From contig CAXXSI010000025.1 of NCBI GenBank assembly GCA_963669285.2, forward strand, positions 1-64,000: DNA of 64,000 nt. The letters are read 5' to 3'. The position numbers and the translations under genes are program-made. A model generated the notes under the pieces. The model saw only the letters and a program-made list of their open reading frames with translations. It had not been told where the DNA came from and made no database searches. This DNA comes from JAWKWH01 sp963669285 (GTDB lineage Bacteria; Pseudomonadota; Alphaproteobacteria; Rhizobiales; Rhizobiaceae). This document shows positions 36,224-45,251 of the stretch, one piece after another (position 1 is the first letter of the stretch; each line of letters starts with the position of its first letter).

Positions 36224-36239
36224 TGTGACAAATATCACA
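36224..36239. promoter_or_regulatory. CRP consensus binding site
   Basis: TGTGA-CAAATA-TCACA, an exact match to the CRP consensus TGTGA-N6-TCACA, extended to TTGTGA..TCACAA. It lies in the 299-base gap between the divergent Crp-type gene (75 bases from its start) and the cyclase gene (210 bases from its start), so it could serve autoregulation and control of the cyclase. The rest of this gap shows no gene. Confidence 0.8.
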
Positions 36240-36448
36240 ATTTTACTTCGCGGTTTATAAAGAAATTAGATGTTTCGGAAGAAGCTTCGACATCGAACGA
36301 CTTTGTTCGCCAAGCTTGCCGATTTTGCAATCAGCAATTCTGGTAGCCGCCCAGCGGCTCATTGAGAGCCGGACAAATTGAATAAGGCGCTTCGCACGCG
36401 ACAACAACAAAGCCTGCGGTGGCACAAATTGGGGCATAGTGCTGGTAG

Positions 36449-39370
36449 ATGAGTGAGTATGGACGATCGCCAGAACGCAGTATCGTCACACTTGTGGCCT
36501 TCGACACCGTCGGCTCCACCGAAAAGATCGCCGACCTCGATCCGGACGACGCCCAGGTTTTCCTCGACAAGATCCTGGCCTATATCCGCCAGAAGGTGGA
36601 AAGCGCCGGCGGTATTGTCGGCAGTTTCCACGGCGATGGTGGTTTTGGAATATTCGGTTGGCCGCATTCGCTGGAAGACCATGCTGATCGCGCATGTGAA
36701 GCCGCCTGGTACATCCAGCACCCTCGAAATCCGGGGGAGTTTCCCTTAACTGTCCATGGTGAACCGGTTGAGTTCCGGGTTGGCGTTCATTCCGGACTTG
36801 TCGGTTTCAGACAACTGCAAACCGGTGTCGGTTCCAATTTGGATCTGGTCGGCGCCAATGTTCATCAGGCAGCCGCCCTGCAAAAAGCGGCACCGTCAAA
36901 CGGCATCGTCATCTCCAATGACGCCAAGGCACTCTGCAAAAACGGCCTCGCCCTGAAGGAATACGATTCCGAAGACTTAAAGCACGTAAACGGAGGACCC
37001 TTCCACCTGCTTTGCGCCGCGCCCAAACAATCCTGGCTTGGCGATATTGCATCACGGTATCCATTTCCCATGGTCGGTCGGGAGAATGAGCGTCGCCAGA
37101 TCGATGCAGCCCTGGCGCCCGTGCCTACTCGACCATCGTCGGCCGCAATTCTTGGAGAACCGGGGATAGGCAAGTCGAGACTGGCCTCCGCAATCGCCGA
37201 AAGCTGGATCGACGACGGCAAGAACGTATTTTTGTTCACGGGCAATGCAAGACGGCAAACGACCCCATTTACTCTCGCAAAGACGCTCATCCTGACCGCG
37301 CTCAACCTCGACTTCGAGGCCGGCGAGGATCAGATTCTCCACGCGCTTTCCATAGCCGGAATACCGCAAACGCATATCGCTGAACTCGGCGCGTCGGTGT
37401 TCAGGCTGTCCGATGCGCCCGAACCACAAACCAGGGCGCAGACAACCAAACAGGTTGCAACACGGCTGGTGCAGACATTCTCCGCGCTCACGACCGAAAC
37501 CAAGCCACATCTGCTGATCGAGGACATTCACCTGATCGATCCGGAAAGTCTCGATTGTCTTGCGATGATCGCCAGTGGGCGCGACTGCTCGCACATGGTC
37601 ACTCTCATGACCGGTCGGCCGGAAGCCGGTGCGATTTTGTCAGGTATTGCCAGAACCGTGATCCACCTGCAGCCAATGCGCGTTCAGGAAATGGCGGCCC
37701 TGGCAAGCAAATTCAGCGGCAAGCCACCCGCTAACAAGCAACTGCTTGAGGAGACCTTGCGCCAAGCGGATGGTGTCCCGTTTGTGCTGGAACAGCTGCT
37801 GATGTCTTCGCAACTGCAATCACGCAAATCGAAAGCCGATCTGCCGCAAACTGTCGAATCGCTGATTCATGGGCGGCTAAATATGCTGTCGAAAAGAGCC
37901 AAATCGGTTGTTCAGACCATCAGCGTCGTTGGCGATGAAATCGAGCTCGACGTCGCCATGAACCTGCTCGATACCGATATTGATAAACTGCAGCCATGCG
38001 TGAACGAGCTGTCGCGATTTGGACTGTTACGCGGCGAGGTCAGCAACACACTGCGATTCCAGCATTCCATCATCACCGCCGCCTGCCTCAACACTGTCCC
38101 GAAACTGAAACGCAAGGCCGTACACAAGGCAGCGGTCGATGCGATCATGGCGGCATACCCGCAAACGGATTCGCAATTCGAGCGGCTGGCATTTCACGCC
38201 GAGGGTGCCGGCGACCTAGAAATGGCGCTTGATTACCTCTGGCTTGCCGGCCTCCAGGCTCGGCGTAGCGCGGCATCGGCATCACTGTTGAAGATATTCA
38301 AACGCGCCATGGCCTGCATTGAAGAGGTCGGCAAACCGGGCAACGAACGCTATGTCAACTTTGTCCTGCTTGCCTGTGCGGCACTGCTGCAAATCGGTGA
38401 ATTCGAGGAAATGAAGCGCGATGTACCGGTTGCATTGAAGATTGCCCGCGAGCTCGACGATCCCGACAAGGTTTGCGGTGTCCTCACTCAGCTCGCAATG
38501 CTGCAGTGGTTTGAGGGCAACTACAGGGAAGCTCTGAATACCTGCTCCGAAGCTTTGACCCTGGCCGAACGCCTGAAATCGCCACCATTGATATTTGCCG
38601 CCGAGATCATGAACGCTAGTGTTCTGCATGGCCTCGGCAACGTCAATGAAGCCATCAAGCTGCAAAAGGCGCTTTGCGATAGGCTGACCGCTGAACTGGC
38701 ATCTGCGCGGCTCGGTGCCCCTGCAGTTCCAAGCTCAATGGCGCTCGCATTTCTCGGCTGGTTCATGGTCGAGGTCGGCAACTATTCGGAAGCGCAGCGC
38801 CATGCCGATCGCGCGTTGAAAGTCGCAGAGCGATATCGCGATCCGTATGCCGAGGTGTTGGCGCGCAACGCGCAGGGAAGAATTCTGCTTCGCCAGAACC
38901 GGGCTGAAGACGCCATGCGCACCATGCTTGCCGCCAAGCGTATCTGCGACAGCGAAGGTTTCGACGCGATCAATCCACATGTGACCGGACGGCTTGCAGC
39001 GGCCATGGCGCGCTCGGGAAGCACGGAGATGGCAGTCAAAGTGGCGGGTGAACTGGCCGACAAAACCAATGGCGAACGTACCGGCTACCTGGAAATGTTC
39101 AATTTCCGTTTGGGATACGGTGAGGCGCTGGTTCGAAACGGGCAGCATGATCAAGGGTTCGAACAGGTCAATGCCGCGATTTCGATGGCCGAGCAGATCG
39201 ACAGTCCATGCCTGAAAGTTCAGGCTCTCAGCATCCGCATAGTTTTACTGGAGATGGCCGGCGCGAAAAACGCCCAGGCGCAATCTGATCGACGGCAGCG
39301 CCAGCAACTATGCGAGGCTTCCGGGTTGGTGGCCTGGGAGCCGAAAACCGAAAGAGTGGCGCAAAGCTGA
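36449..39370 (+). CDS. Class III adenylate/guanylate cyclase-AAA ATPase-TPR protein
   Basis: 973 residues. About 10-190: class III cyclase homology domain, with metal-binding Asp in VTLVAFDTVGST, GDGGFGIFGWP carrying the second Asp, and LVGANVHQAAALQ. About 215-560: STAND/AAA-type ATPase with Walker A GEPGIGKS (near 236) and LLIEDIHLID as Walker B. About 600-950: helical TPR-like repeats. This layout is known in actinobacterial and alphaproteobacterial signalling cyclases whose ligand is unknown. No membrane helix. Start ATG at 36449 without a strong ribosome site. Divergent from the Crp-type gene, so it may make the cAMP that this regulator reads. Confidence 0.9.
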   Translation: MSEYGRSPERSIVTLVAFDTVGSTEKIADLDPDDAQVFLDKILAYIRQKVESAGGIVGSFHGDGGFGIFGWPHSLEDHADRACEAAWYIQHPRNPGEFPLTVHGEPVEFRVGVHSGLVGFRQLQTGVGSNLDLVGANVHQAAALQKAAPSNGIVISNDAKALCKNGLALKEYDSEDLKHVNGGPFHLLCAAPKQSWLGDIASRYPFPMVGRENERRQIDAALAPVPTRPSSAAILGEPGIGKSRLASAIAESWIDDGKNVFLFTGNARRQTTPFTLAKTLILTALNLDFEAGEDQILHALSIAGIPQTHIAELGASVFRLSDAPEPQTRAQTTKQVATRLVQTFSALTTETKPHLLIEDIHLIDPESLDCLAMIASGRDCSHMVTLMTGRPEAGAILSGIARTVIHLQPMRVQEMAALASKFSGKPPANKQLLEETLRQADGVPFVLEQLLMSSQLQSRKSKADLPQTVESLIHGRLNMLSKRAKSVVQTISVVGDEIELDVAMNLLDTDIDKLQPCVNELSRFGLLRGEVSNTLRFQHSIITAACLNTVPKLKRKAVHKAAVDAIMAAYPQTDSQFERLAFHAEGAGDLEMALDYLWLAGLQARRSAASASLLKIFKRAMACIEEVGKPGNERYVNFVLLACAALLQIGEFEEMKRDVPVALKIARELDDPDKVCGVLTQLAMLQWFEGNYREALNTCSEALTLAERLKSPPLIFAAEIMNASVLHGLGNVNEAIKLQKALCDRLTAELASARLGAPAVPSSMALAFLGWFMVEVGNYSEAQRHADRALKVAERYRDPYAEVLARNAQGRILLRQNRAEDAMRTMLAAKRICDSEGFDAINPHVTGRLAAAMARSGSTEMAVKVAGELADKTNGERTGYLEMFNFRLGYGEALVRNGQHDQGFEQVNAAISMAEQIDSPCLKVQALSIRIVLLEMAGAKNAQAQSDRRQRQQLCEASGLVAWEPKTERVAQS

Positions 39371-39480
39371 TGGACATTGCGCTGCGGGTCCGGCGATCAA
39401 CATCATTTTATCCGCATATCGGGACAATCCGGTTTATGTAGGTTGTCGTATTGGACACCAGCCATCATGGATATTTCGCA

Positions 39481-40227
39481 ATGGACGAAGCACAATTGAA
39501 ATTCGACCTGAAAAAGGAACTCGCTGCATTCTCTTCAGAGCAGTTGGAGCGCTTGGCGAATGCTGGTGTGTCGCTCAAAGAGAATTTGCGGCTTCTGAAA
39601 AAGTCCGAGCACAATCCGGTTGGACGGTGCCTTGAGAACCAGGGAGTGTTCTACGAGGATGCACACTATCCGAAAGGCGATGTCTACGACCGCGAATCGC
39701 ACGCCCAGTATTATTATCATGCCCATCGGCCCGAAAGCGGCGAGCATGGCCATTTTCATACATTCGTTCGCGCCCGCGGGATGCCGCGCGGGATCAAACC
39801 CGTCGCCCATTCGGGCGATGGGGTTCGTCCGACCGGCAAGGATGCCATAGCCCATCTCATCGCCATTTCGATGGATCGGCCCGGCATGCCCATAGCCCTG
39901 TTTACAACCAACCGGTGGGTTACCGGTGAGAGTTTTTATTCGTCCGAAGATGTTGAAAAGCTTCTGGACAGGTTCTCCATCGAACAAAGCTACCCTTGCC
40001 TTGCCACGAACCGAACGATCACAAATCTGGTTCAACTTTTCAAACCGCAGATCGTGGCCCTTACCAAACGGCGTGATCAAGTCATCGAAGACTGGGCGAA
40101 CCAGCACCCCGATCGCGATGTCTACGAAGACCGCGAGCTCGAGATCACATCGATTATCGACGTCAATGTCGACCGACAGATCACCGCCGTAAACAGAGCC
40201 TTACGAGAATCGAATAAAGCTGGCTGA
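39481..40227 (+). CDS. DUF6969-like protein
   Basis: 248-residue soluble protein. The central segment HYPKGDVYDRESHAQYYYHA followed by EHGHFHTFVRARGMP is a His-rich signature that I associate with the uncharacterised DUF6969 family; the name is from memory. The His/Tyr/Glu cluster could bind a metal. ATG 39481 chosen; a TTG at 39451 is in frame. It lies 184 bases upstream of the CXXC-repeat P460 gene on the same strand and 110 bases after the cyclase gene, which suggests cotranscription with the former. Confidence 0.65.
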   Translation: MDEAQLKFDLKKELAAFSSEQLERLANAGVSLKENLRLLKKSEHNPVGRCLENQGVFYEDAHYPKGDVYDRESHAQYYYHAHRPESGEHGHFHTFVRARGMPRGIKPVAHSGDGVRPTGKDAIAHLIAISMDRPGMPIALFTTNRWVTGESFYSSEDVEKLLDRFSIEQSYPCLATNRTITNLVQLFKPQIVALTKRRDQVIEDWANQHPDRDVYEDRELEITSIIDVNVDRQITAVNRALRESNKAG

Positions 40228-40410
40228 AGCCAGCCGTTCACCGCCAGCCCGCTTGCCGGTCGGATACCGGCGCTTTCCCTGCGTTTCAAGATTTCCTCAC
40301 CGATATGTGACCGAACGACCGCCTATCGTGATCCCGGTTGATTGCGCGACCAATTAGGGTGGCCGGCACAAACATTCAGATGGGATGGTCTTGTGCCAAA
40401 GGAGGAATTC

Positions 40411-41754
40411 ATGGCGGTACTCAAATCCAGATTGTTAACGACTGTCGCCATAGCGCCGTTGGCGCTGGGCATTGCCGGCGGCGTCTCGCTTGTCGTTGTC
40501 ACGACAGTGGCCACGCCCAGTGTGGCAAGTTGCGCGGCGGAAAATCCCTGCGCGGCCAAGAACCCGTGCGCGGCTTCAGCCTGCGGTGCATGCAATCCGT
40601 GTGCGGCAAAAGCTGCTTGTGGTGCTTGCAATCCATGTGCTGCAAAGGCAGCGTGTGGTGCGTGTAATCCTTGCAATCCGTGTGCGGCCAAGAATCCATG
40701 CAATCCTTGCAACCCCTGTGCCGCATCGGCTTGCGGCGCATGCAACCCCTGCAATCCATGCGCGGCAAGCGCCGGCGCTGGCGCGACCGAGTGCTACGTG
40801 CCTCGGCTTTGGAACGCCTCGGCCTGCAACCCGTGCAATCCGTGTGCAGCAAAGGCAGCATGTGGTGCCTGCAATCCCTGCAATCCATGTGCGGCGAAAG
40901 CCGCTTGCGGCGCTTGCAATCCGTGTAATCCTTGTGCCGCCAAAAATCCGTGCGCGGCTTCAGCGTGCGGCGCCTGCAATCCTTGCGCGGCAAAGGCAGC
41001 CTGCGGCGCCTGCAATCCGTGCAATCCTTGTGCCGCTAAAAATCCATGTGCTGCGTCGGCCTGCGGTGCCTGCAATCCATGTGCGGCAAAGGCGGCCTGT
41101 GGCGCATGCAATCCATGCAATCCTTGTGCCGCCAAAAATCCATGCGCGGCTGCAAATCCATGCGCAGCTGCAAATCCCTGCGCTGCTTCAGCCTGCGGCG
41201 CATGCAATCCGTGCAATCCGTGCGGAGCCAGTGCAGCAGCCGATCCGGATGATCTGAACCTCACAGCCGAAGAGGTTGCTGCGCTCTATGACTGCATGAA
41301 ACCGCAGATGGCGAAGCTCTACAAGGGCGGCGAACATTGGGCCGTAAACAAGTGGAAAGGCTTCAAGAATGTCACAACCCATGCCTATCCCAGTGCCACC
41401 CACGGCAACCGGTTTGTCATAAATTACGTCAACAAGATCGGCGCTGCGGCCTATGCCAAATTCGAGGAAATCGGCACGGCGCCGACGGGAACAACCGTCG
41501 CCAAACCGAGCTTTACCGTAAGCGCCGCAGGCCAGGCGTCCATAGGACCGCTGTTCATCATGGAAAAAATGGTGAACGACTTCAACGCGGAGACAGCCAA
41601 TTGGCGCTACGCCATGATCATGCCAGGCGGCGCGACAGCCGGCGTCACCGGCGGTCCGAACAGCAGCGCCATGGGATTCTGTCATGAGTGTCACGTTGGG
41701 GCGGAAGACGCAGACCACCTGTTCTTCCTGCCCGAAGATGTGCGCGCGAAATAG
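40411..41754 (+). CDS. CXXC-repeat protein with C-terminal cytochrome P460 domain
   Basis: 447 residues. N-terminal export signal (helix about 8-31). VASC at 38-41 could be a lipobox but is far from the helix. From 41 to about 278 the chain is almost only short Cys units (CNPC, CGAC, CAAKNPC): I count 55 Cys in about 235 residues, spaced by 2 or 5 residues, interrupted once by a CYVPRLWNAS-type linker. After a short acidic linker follows a cytochrome P460-type domain (about 285-447): HGNRFVINYVNKIG, GPLFIMEKM, NWRYAMIMPGG, and the haem motif CHECH (424-428). P460 enzymes oxidise hydroxylamine or NO. ATG at 40411 has AAGGAGG. The Cys region could bind thiophilic metal or form a disulfide scaffold. 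Confidence 0.85.
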   Translation: MAVLKSRLLTTVAIAPLALGIAGGVSLVVVTTVATPSVASCAAENPCAAKNPCAASACGACNPCAAKAACGACNPCAAKAACGACNPCNPCAAKNPCNPCNPCAASACGACNPCNPCAASAGAGATECYVPRLWNASACNPCNPCAAKAACGACNPCNPCAAKAACGACNPCNPCAAKNPCAASACGACNPCAAKAACGACNPCNPCAAKNPCAASACGACNPCAAKAACGACNPCNPCAAKNPCAAANPCAAANPCAASACGACNPCNPCGASAAADPDDLNLTAEEVAALYDCMKPQMAKLYKGGEHWAVNKWKGFKNVTTHAYPSATHGNRFVINYVNKIGAAAYAKFEEIGTAPTGTTVAKPSFTVSAAGQASIGPLFIMEKMVNDFNAETANWRYAMIMPGGATAGVTGGPNSSAMGFCHECHVGAEDADHLFFLPEDVRAK

Positions 41755-41780
41755 CGCGAACCGTCAAGGCAACAACAACG

Positions 41781-41806
41781 AAAAGGGCCCGGTAGCGGGC
41801 CCTTTT
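41781..41806 (+). terminator. Rho-independent terminator after the P460 gene
   Basis: AAAAGGGCCCG (41781-41791), loop GTAG, CGGGCCCTTTT (41796-41806), continuing in T: a strong 11-bp stem 26 bases after the stop of the CXXC-repeat gene. Confidence 0.93.
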
Positions 41807-41913
41807 TATTTGCCGGCGAGCGATCGCAACCGCCAGTCGCCTTTCATATTTGAGTAACGCCGGCGATGTGGTAAGCGCAATTGTTGAATACGGTCATTTG
41901 CGACGGTGGGCTT

Positions 41914-42627
41914 ATGTCGAGAATTCGTGCCATTCTGTTCGACAAGGACGGAACATTGCTGGATTTCAATGCGACCTGGCTCGACTACATCCGGCAGTTG
42001 GCAGTGGAAGCGGCCGGCGGAGAGGAACACCGATCAGTGAAGCTGCTGGAAACGGTGGGATTTGACGCAGCATCGGAGGCATTTCGCCCAGGATCCGTGG
42101 TCGCAGCGGGAACAAGTGTGGATATCATCGCCGGAATGTATCCCGATCTGTCGGCTGAAGAATTGAGACCGTTGATCAGGGATGCCGACGCGCGCGCCGC
42201 TGTCGTGGCCAGCGAAAAAGCGGTGGCCATCCCCGGCTCGATTGAAGCTCTGACCCAACTGCATGGCGCTGGATTCCGTCTCGGCATAGCCACGAATGAC
42301 GCAACAATTGGCGCAGAACAGACCCTGCTTGCGTTCGGGATCGCCAACCTGTTCGACGCTGCATACGGGTATGACGCGGTTGCCAATCCCAAACCGGCTC
42401 CCGACGTCATCTTTGCTTTCGCAGACTCCGTTGGCGTTCCAGCAAGCGAGGTCGCGATGGTCGGCGACAATCTGCATGATCTCGAATGCGCCCGCTCGGC
42501 CGGAGCGGGTCTGGCGGTTGGCGTGTTGTCCGGCAACAGTTCGCATAACGATCTGGCCTCATTGGCCGACGTCGTATTACCTTCGGTCACAGACTTGCCG
42601 GACTACATGGCCGCGAGGCGCACCTGA
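41914..42627 (+). CDS. HAD-family phosphatase, phosphoglycolate phosphatase-like
   Basis: 237-residue HAD hydrolase: motif I FDKDGTLLD with nucleophile Asp, motif II region LGIATND, motif III Lys in ANPKPAPDV and motif IV VGDNLHD. The inserted helical cap (about 20-95) makes it a Gph/PGP-type small-molecule phosphatase; the substrate is not predictable. ATG at 41914; the frame is open back to 41881 without a start. Confidence 0.92.
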   Translation: MSRIRAILFDKDGTLLDFNATWLDYIRQLAVEAAGGEEHRSVKLLETVGFDAASEAFRPGSVVAAGTSVDIIAGMYPDLSAEELRPLIRDADARAAVVASEKAVAIPGSIEALTQLHGAGFRLGIATNDATIGAEQTLLAFGIANLFDAAYGYDAVANPKPAPDVIFAFADSVGVPASEVAMVGDNLHDLECARSAGAGLAVGVLSGNSSHNDLASLADVVLPSVTDLPDYMAARRT

Positions 42628-42643
42628 ATAACCACAAAATGTA

Positions 42644-44398
42644 CTAGTCTCGCAGTTCGCGGCGGAGAATCTTGCCGACATTGGTTTTCGGCAACTCGTC
42701 GCGGAACTCGATGTGTTTGGGGCGCTTGTAACCGGTCAGGTTCTCCTTGCAGAAAGAGAGCACATCGTCGGCGCTGAGCGCCGGATCCTTCTTGACCACG
42801 AACAGCTTGGGAACCTCGCCGGAATGTTCATCCGGTACGCCGATAGCGGCAGCTTCGAGAACGCCGGGATGGCCGGCGACGACGTCTTCGATTTCGTTCG
42901 GATAAACATTGAAACCGGAAACCAGGATCATGTCCTTCTTGCGATCGACGATCTTCACATATCCGTCCTTGTCCATGAAGCCCATGTCCCCGGACTTGAA
43001 GAAACTGTCCTTGGTCATGACCTTGGCGGTCTCCTCTGGCCGGTTCCAATATCCGGCCATGACCTGCGGCCCGCGAATACAAATCTCGCCGACCTCACCG
43101 GTCGGCAGATCCTTTCCGTCCTCATCGCGAATTGCGATTTCTGTCGATGGCACCGGCAATCCGATTGTGCCGGTGTAGTCGGTGTCGAAGCGGTTGGCCG
43201 TTGCAACCGGTGAGGTCTCCGATAGACCGTAACCTTCTGAAATACTGCAGCCGGTCATCGCCTTCCAGCGTTCCGCGACAGGCGCCTGAACGGCCATGCC
43301 GCCGCCGAGCGTTAGCAGCAGGTTGGAGAAATCCAGTTTCTGGAAATCCTCATTGTTGAGCAGCGCGTTAAACAGCGTATTCAATCCGGGAAATACGTGG
43401 AACGGGTACTTCTGCAGTTCGCTGACGAACGCCGGTATGTCGCGCGGATTGGGTATGAGTATGTTGTGCGCGCCCTGCTGCATACCCATCAGTGCATTCA
43501 CCGTGAGCGCAAAGATGTGGTAGAGCGGCAGCGCACAGATATAGGTCAGTCGGTCAGGCCGCGGATTGTTGACATAGGCGCTCTCCACCCAAAGGGCGTT
43601 TTGCGCGACATTGGCCAGCACATTGCTGTGTAGCAGCGTTGCTCCCTTTGAAACGCCGGTCGTACCGCCGGTATATTGCAGAAATGCCACATCGTCTGCG
43701 CCGACATCGACTGAGCCGAGATTTCCGGCTGACCCCTCCGACAGCGCATCGTTGAATTTCTCGTGGCCCGGAATTGACCATGCGGGGACCATTTTTTTCA
43801 CCGAGCGGACTACGAAATTGACGATCAGCCCTTTTAGGCCCATCAGGTCGCCCATGGTGGCAACGACGACATGTTTTATGTCCGTCTTCGCGACCACTGC
43901 TTGCAGCGTCGTTGCGAAATTCTCGAGAATTACAATGGCTTCGGCGCCCGAATCCTTCAGTTGATGCTCTAATTCGCGAGCCGTATAGAGCGGATTCACG
44001 TTGACGACGGTATATCCGGACCTCAATGCGGCCATCATGACCACCGGATATTGCAGGATATTGGGCATCATGATGGCGACACGAGCGCCTTTTTCCAAAC
44101 CCTTCGACTGGAGATAGGCGCCAAAGTTGGCCGACATCATCTCAACATCGGAAAACGTCAGCGTTTTTCCCATACAGGTGAATGCCGGTCGATCGCCAAA
44201 TCGCTTGCAGGCATCGACCATCAGATCGCCAATGCTCGGAAACTCAGCCTCTGCAATCTCGTGGGCAACGACATCTGGATAGTTTGTGAGCCAGGGCTTG
44301 ACCGGAGCCTTGGCAGCCGGTTTGCGGGACCTGGTTGCAGGTGCCTTTTTTGCTGCCGGTTTTTTGGCGGTGCTTTTTGATGTTGTTGCCTTAGCCAC
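42644..44398 (-). CDS. fadD: Long-chain fatty-acid-CoA ligase
   Basis: 584-residue AMP-forming acyl-CoA synthetase. Motifs: YTGGTTGVSKGATLLH (P-loop), SEGYGLSETSPV, SGDMGFMDKDGYVKIVDRKKDMI and the C-terminal catalytic Lys region LPKTNVGKILRREL. The first 40 residues are an unusual Lys/Ala/Pro-rich tail (TAKKPAAKKAPATRSRKPA), like those of nucleic-acid- or PHA-granule-binding proteins. GTG at 44398 is chosen because GGGAGG lies just upstream; an upstream start at 44419 adds 7 residues. Convergent with the HAD gene. Confidence 0.93.
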   Translation of the reverse strand: MAKATTSKSTAKKPAAKKAPATRSRKPAAKAPVKPWLTNYPDVVAHEIAEAEFPSIGDLMVDACKRFGDRPAFTCMGKTLTFSDVEMMSANFGAYLQSKGLEKGARVAIMMPNILQYPVVMMAALRSGYTVVNVNPLYTARELEHQLKDSGAEAIVILENFATTLQAVVAKTDIKHVVVATMGDLMGLKGLIVNFVVRSVKKMVPAWSIPGHEKFNDALSEGSAGNLGSVDVGADDVAFLQYTGGTTGVSKGATLLHSNVLANVAQNALWVESAYVNNPRPDRLTYICALPLYHIFALTVNALMGMQQGAHNILIPNPRDIPAFVSELQKYPFHVFPGLNTLFNALLNNEDFQKLDFSNLLLTLGGGMAVQAPVAERWKAMTGCSISEGYGLSETSPVATANRFDTDYTGTIGLPVPSTEIAIRDEDGKDLPTGEVGEICIRGPQVMAGYWNRPEETAKVMTKDSFFKSGDMGFMDKDGYVKIVDRKKDMILVSGFNVYPNEIEDVVAGHPGVLEAAAIGVPDEHSGEVPKLFVVKKDPALSADDVLSFCKENLTGYKRPKHIEFRDELPKTNVGKILRRELRD

Positions 44399-44523
44399 AT
44401 CTTCCTCCCTGAAGAGCATAAGAGCCCGGCATGCTTTGTCCGCGCCGGTTGATCCGTCGACGAGATTACGGTGATTGGGTGTTCGGGCGCAAGCTTCCGC
44501 TGCGTCGCCGCACTGCTTATATT

Positions 44524-45072
44524 CTACTGTCCATAGCCGGAAGCCGTTTTCAGATATTCATCTTCCTCAGGCGTATTGTCCCGGCCCAGCGCCCGGTTGC
44601 GATGCGGAAACCGTCCGTACTTCGCAATAACGTCCCGGTGTTCGATGCAGTATTTGAGATTGTTCTCGTTGCCCAGCGCCTCAAACAATTCGACTGCCAG
44701 CTCCTGGTCCGCAAGCGATTCCGAATGCATCAGCGGCATGTACATGAACGAAATTCTGTTCTGCTCAAGACCGGTATTGAAGCCGGCGTCGACGGCGCTA
44801 CGCGCCAATAATGCGGCGATACGGTCCGAACCGAATGCCGCAGCCTGACCGCGAAACATGTTTCGCGGAAACTGGTCGAGCACGATGATCGCGGCAAGCG
44901 CAGTGTCTGGATCCGATTGATTCAGATCGGGAGGATCGGTCTTCAATCGCGCGTAAAGTTCGCCAAATCGCTCGCGAATCGCCTCGTCGACCGCATCGTT
45001 CTGTTTGAACCAGTCATCCGGCGACAGCTCATCAAACCAGAATGAGATTACTTGTTCCGACCAAGTGGACAT
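44524..45072 (-). CDS. DUF924 family protein
   Basis: 182-residue cytosolic helical protein of the DUF924 family (TPR-like fold, function unknown). Family marks: VISFWFDELSPDDWFKQND, LAAIIVLDQFPRNMFRG, FMYMPLMHSE and YGRFPHRNRALGR. Start ATG at 45072. Alone, 125 bases upstream of fadD on the same strand. Confidence 0.95.
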   Translation of the reverse strand: MSTWSEQVISFWFDELSPDDWFKQNDAVDEAIRERFGELYARLKTDPPDLNQSDPDTALAAIIVLDQFPRNMFRGQAAAFGSDRIAALLARSAVDAGFNTGLEQNRISFMYMPLMHSESLADQELAVELFEALGNENNLKYCIEHRDVIAKYGRFPHRNRALGRDNTPEEDEYLKTASGYGQ

Positions 45073-45251
45073 TGCGACTTGTACTCCCGCCGAGTTCCAA
45101 TCCCGGATACCATTGCACCAATCACCGAAAGTGGATGGAAATTGCCAACGCTGTCAATGGCGGCATTATTGCAGTGAAACAAAAAATGAATTCGTGCTTT
45201 TTCATATAGTTACTTGAATTCCAAATTGTATTCTGTAATTCTAATTCAGTT

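Noticed and set aside
36164..36437. Small frames in the crp-cyclase intergenic gap
   Set aside because: They cross the CRP site and promoter region and have no coding character.
40530..41240. The repetitive DNA as a CRISPR array or simple tandem repeat
   Set aside because: Unit lengths vary, there are no unique spacers, and the periodicity follows the coding frame.
40472..41264. Long alternative-frame proteins (Ala/Ile/His- or Leu/His-rich) across the CXXC-repeat gene on both strands
   Set aside because: They arise from the repetitive codon pattern; only the frame with signal peptide, AAGGAGG and P460 domain is supported.
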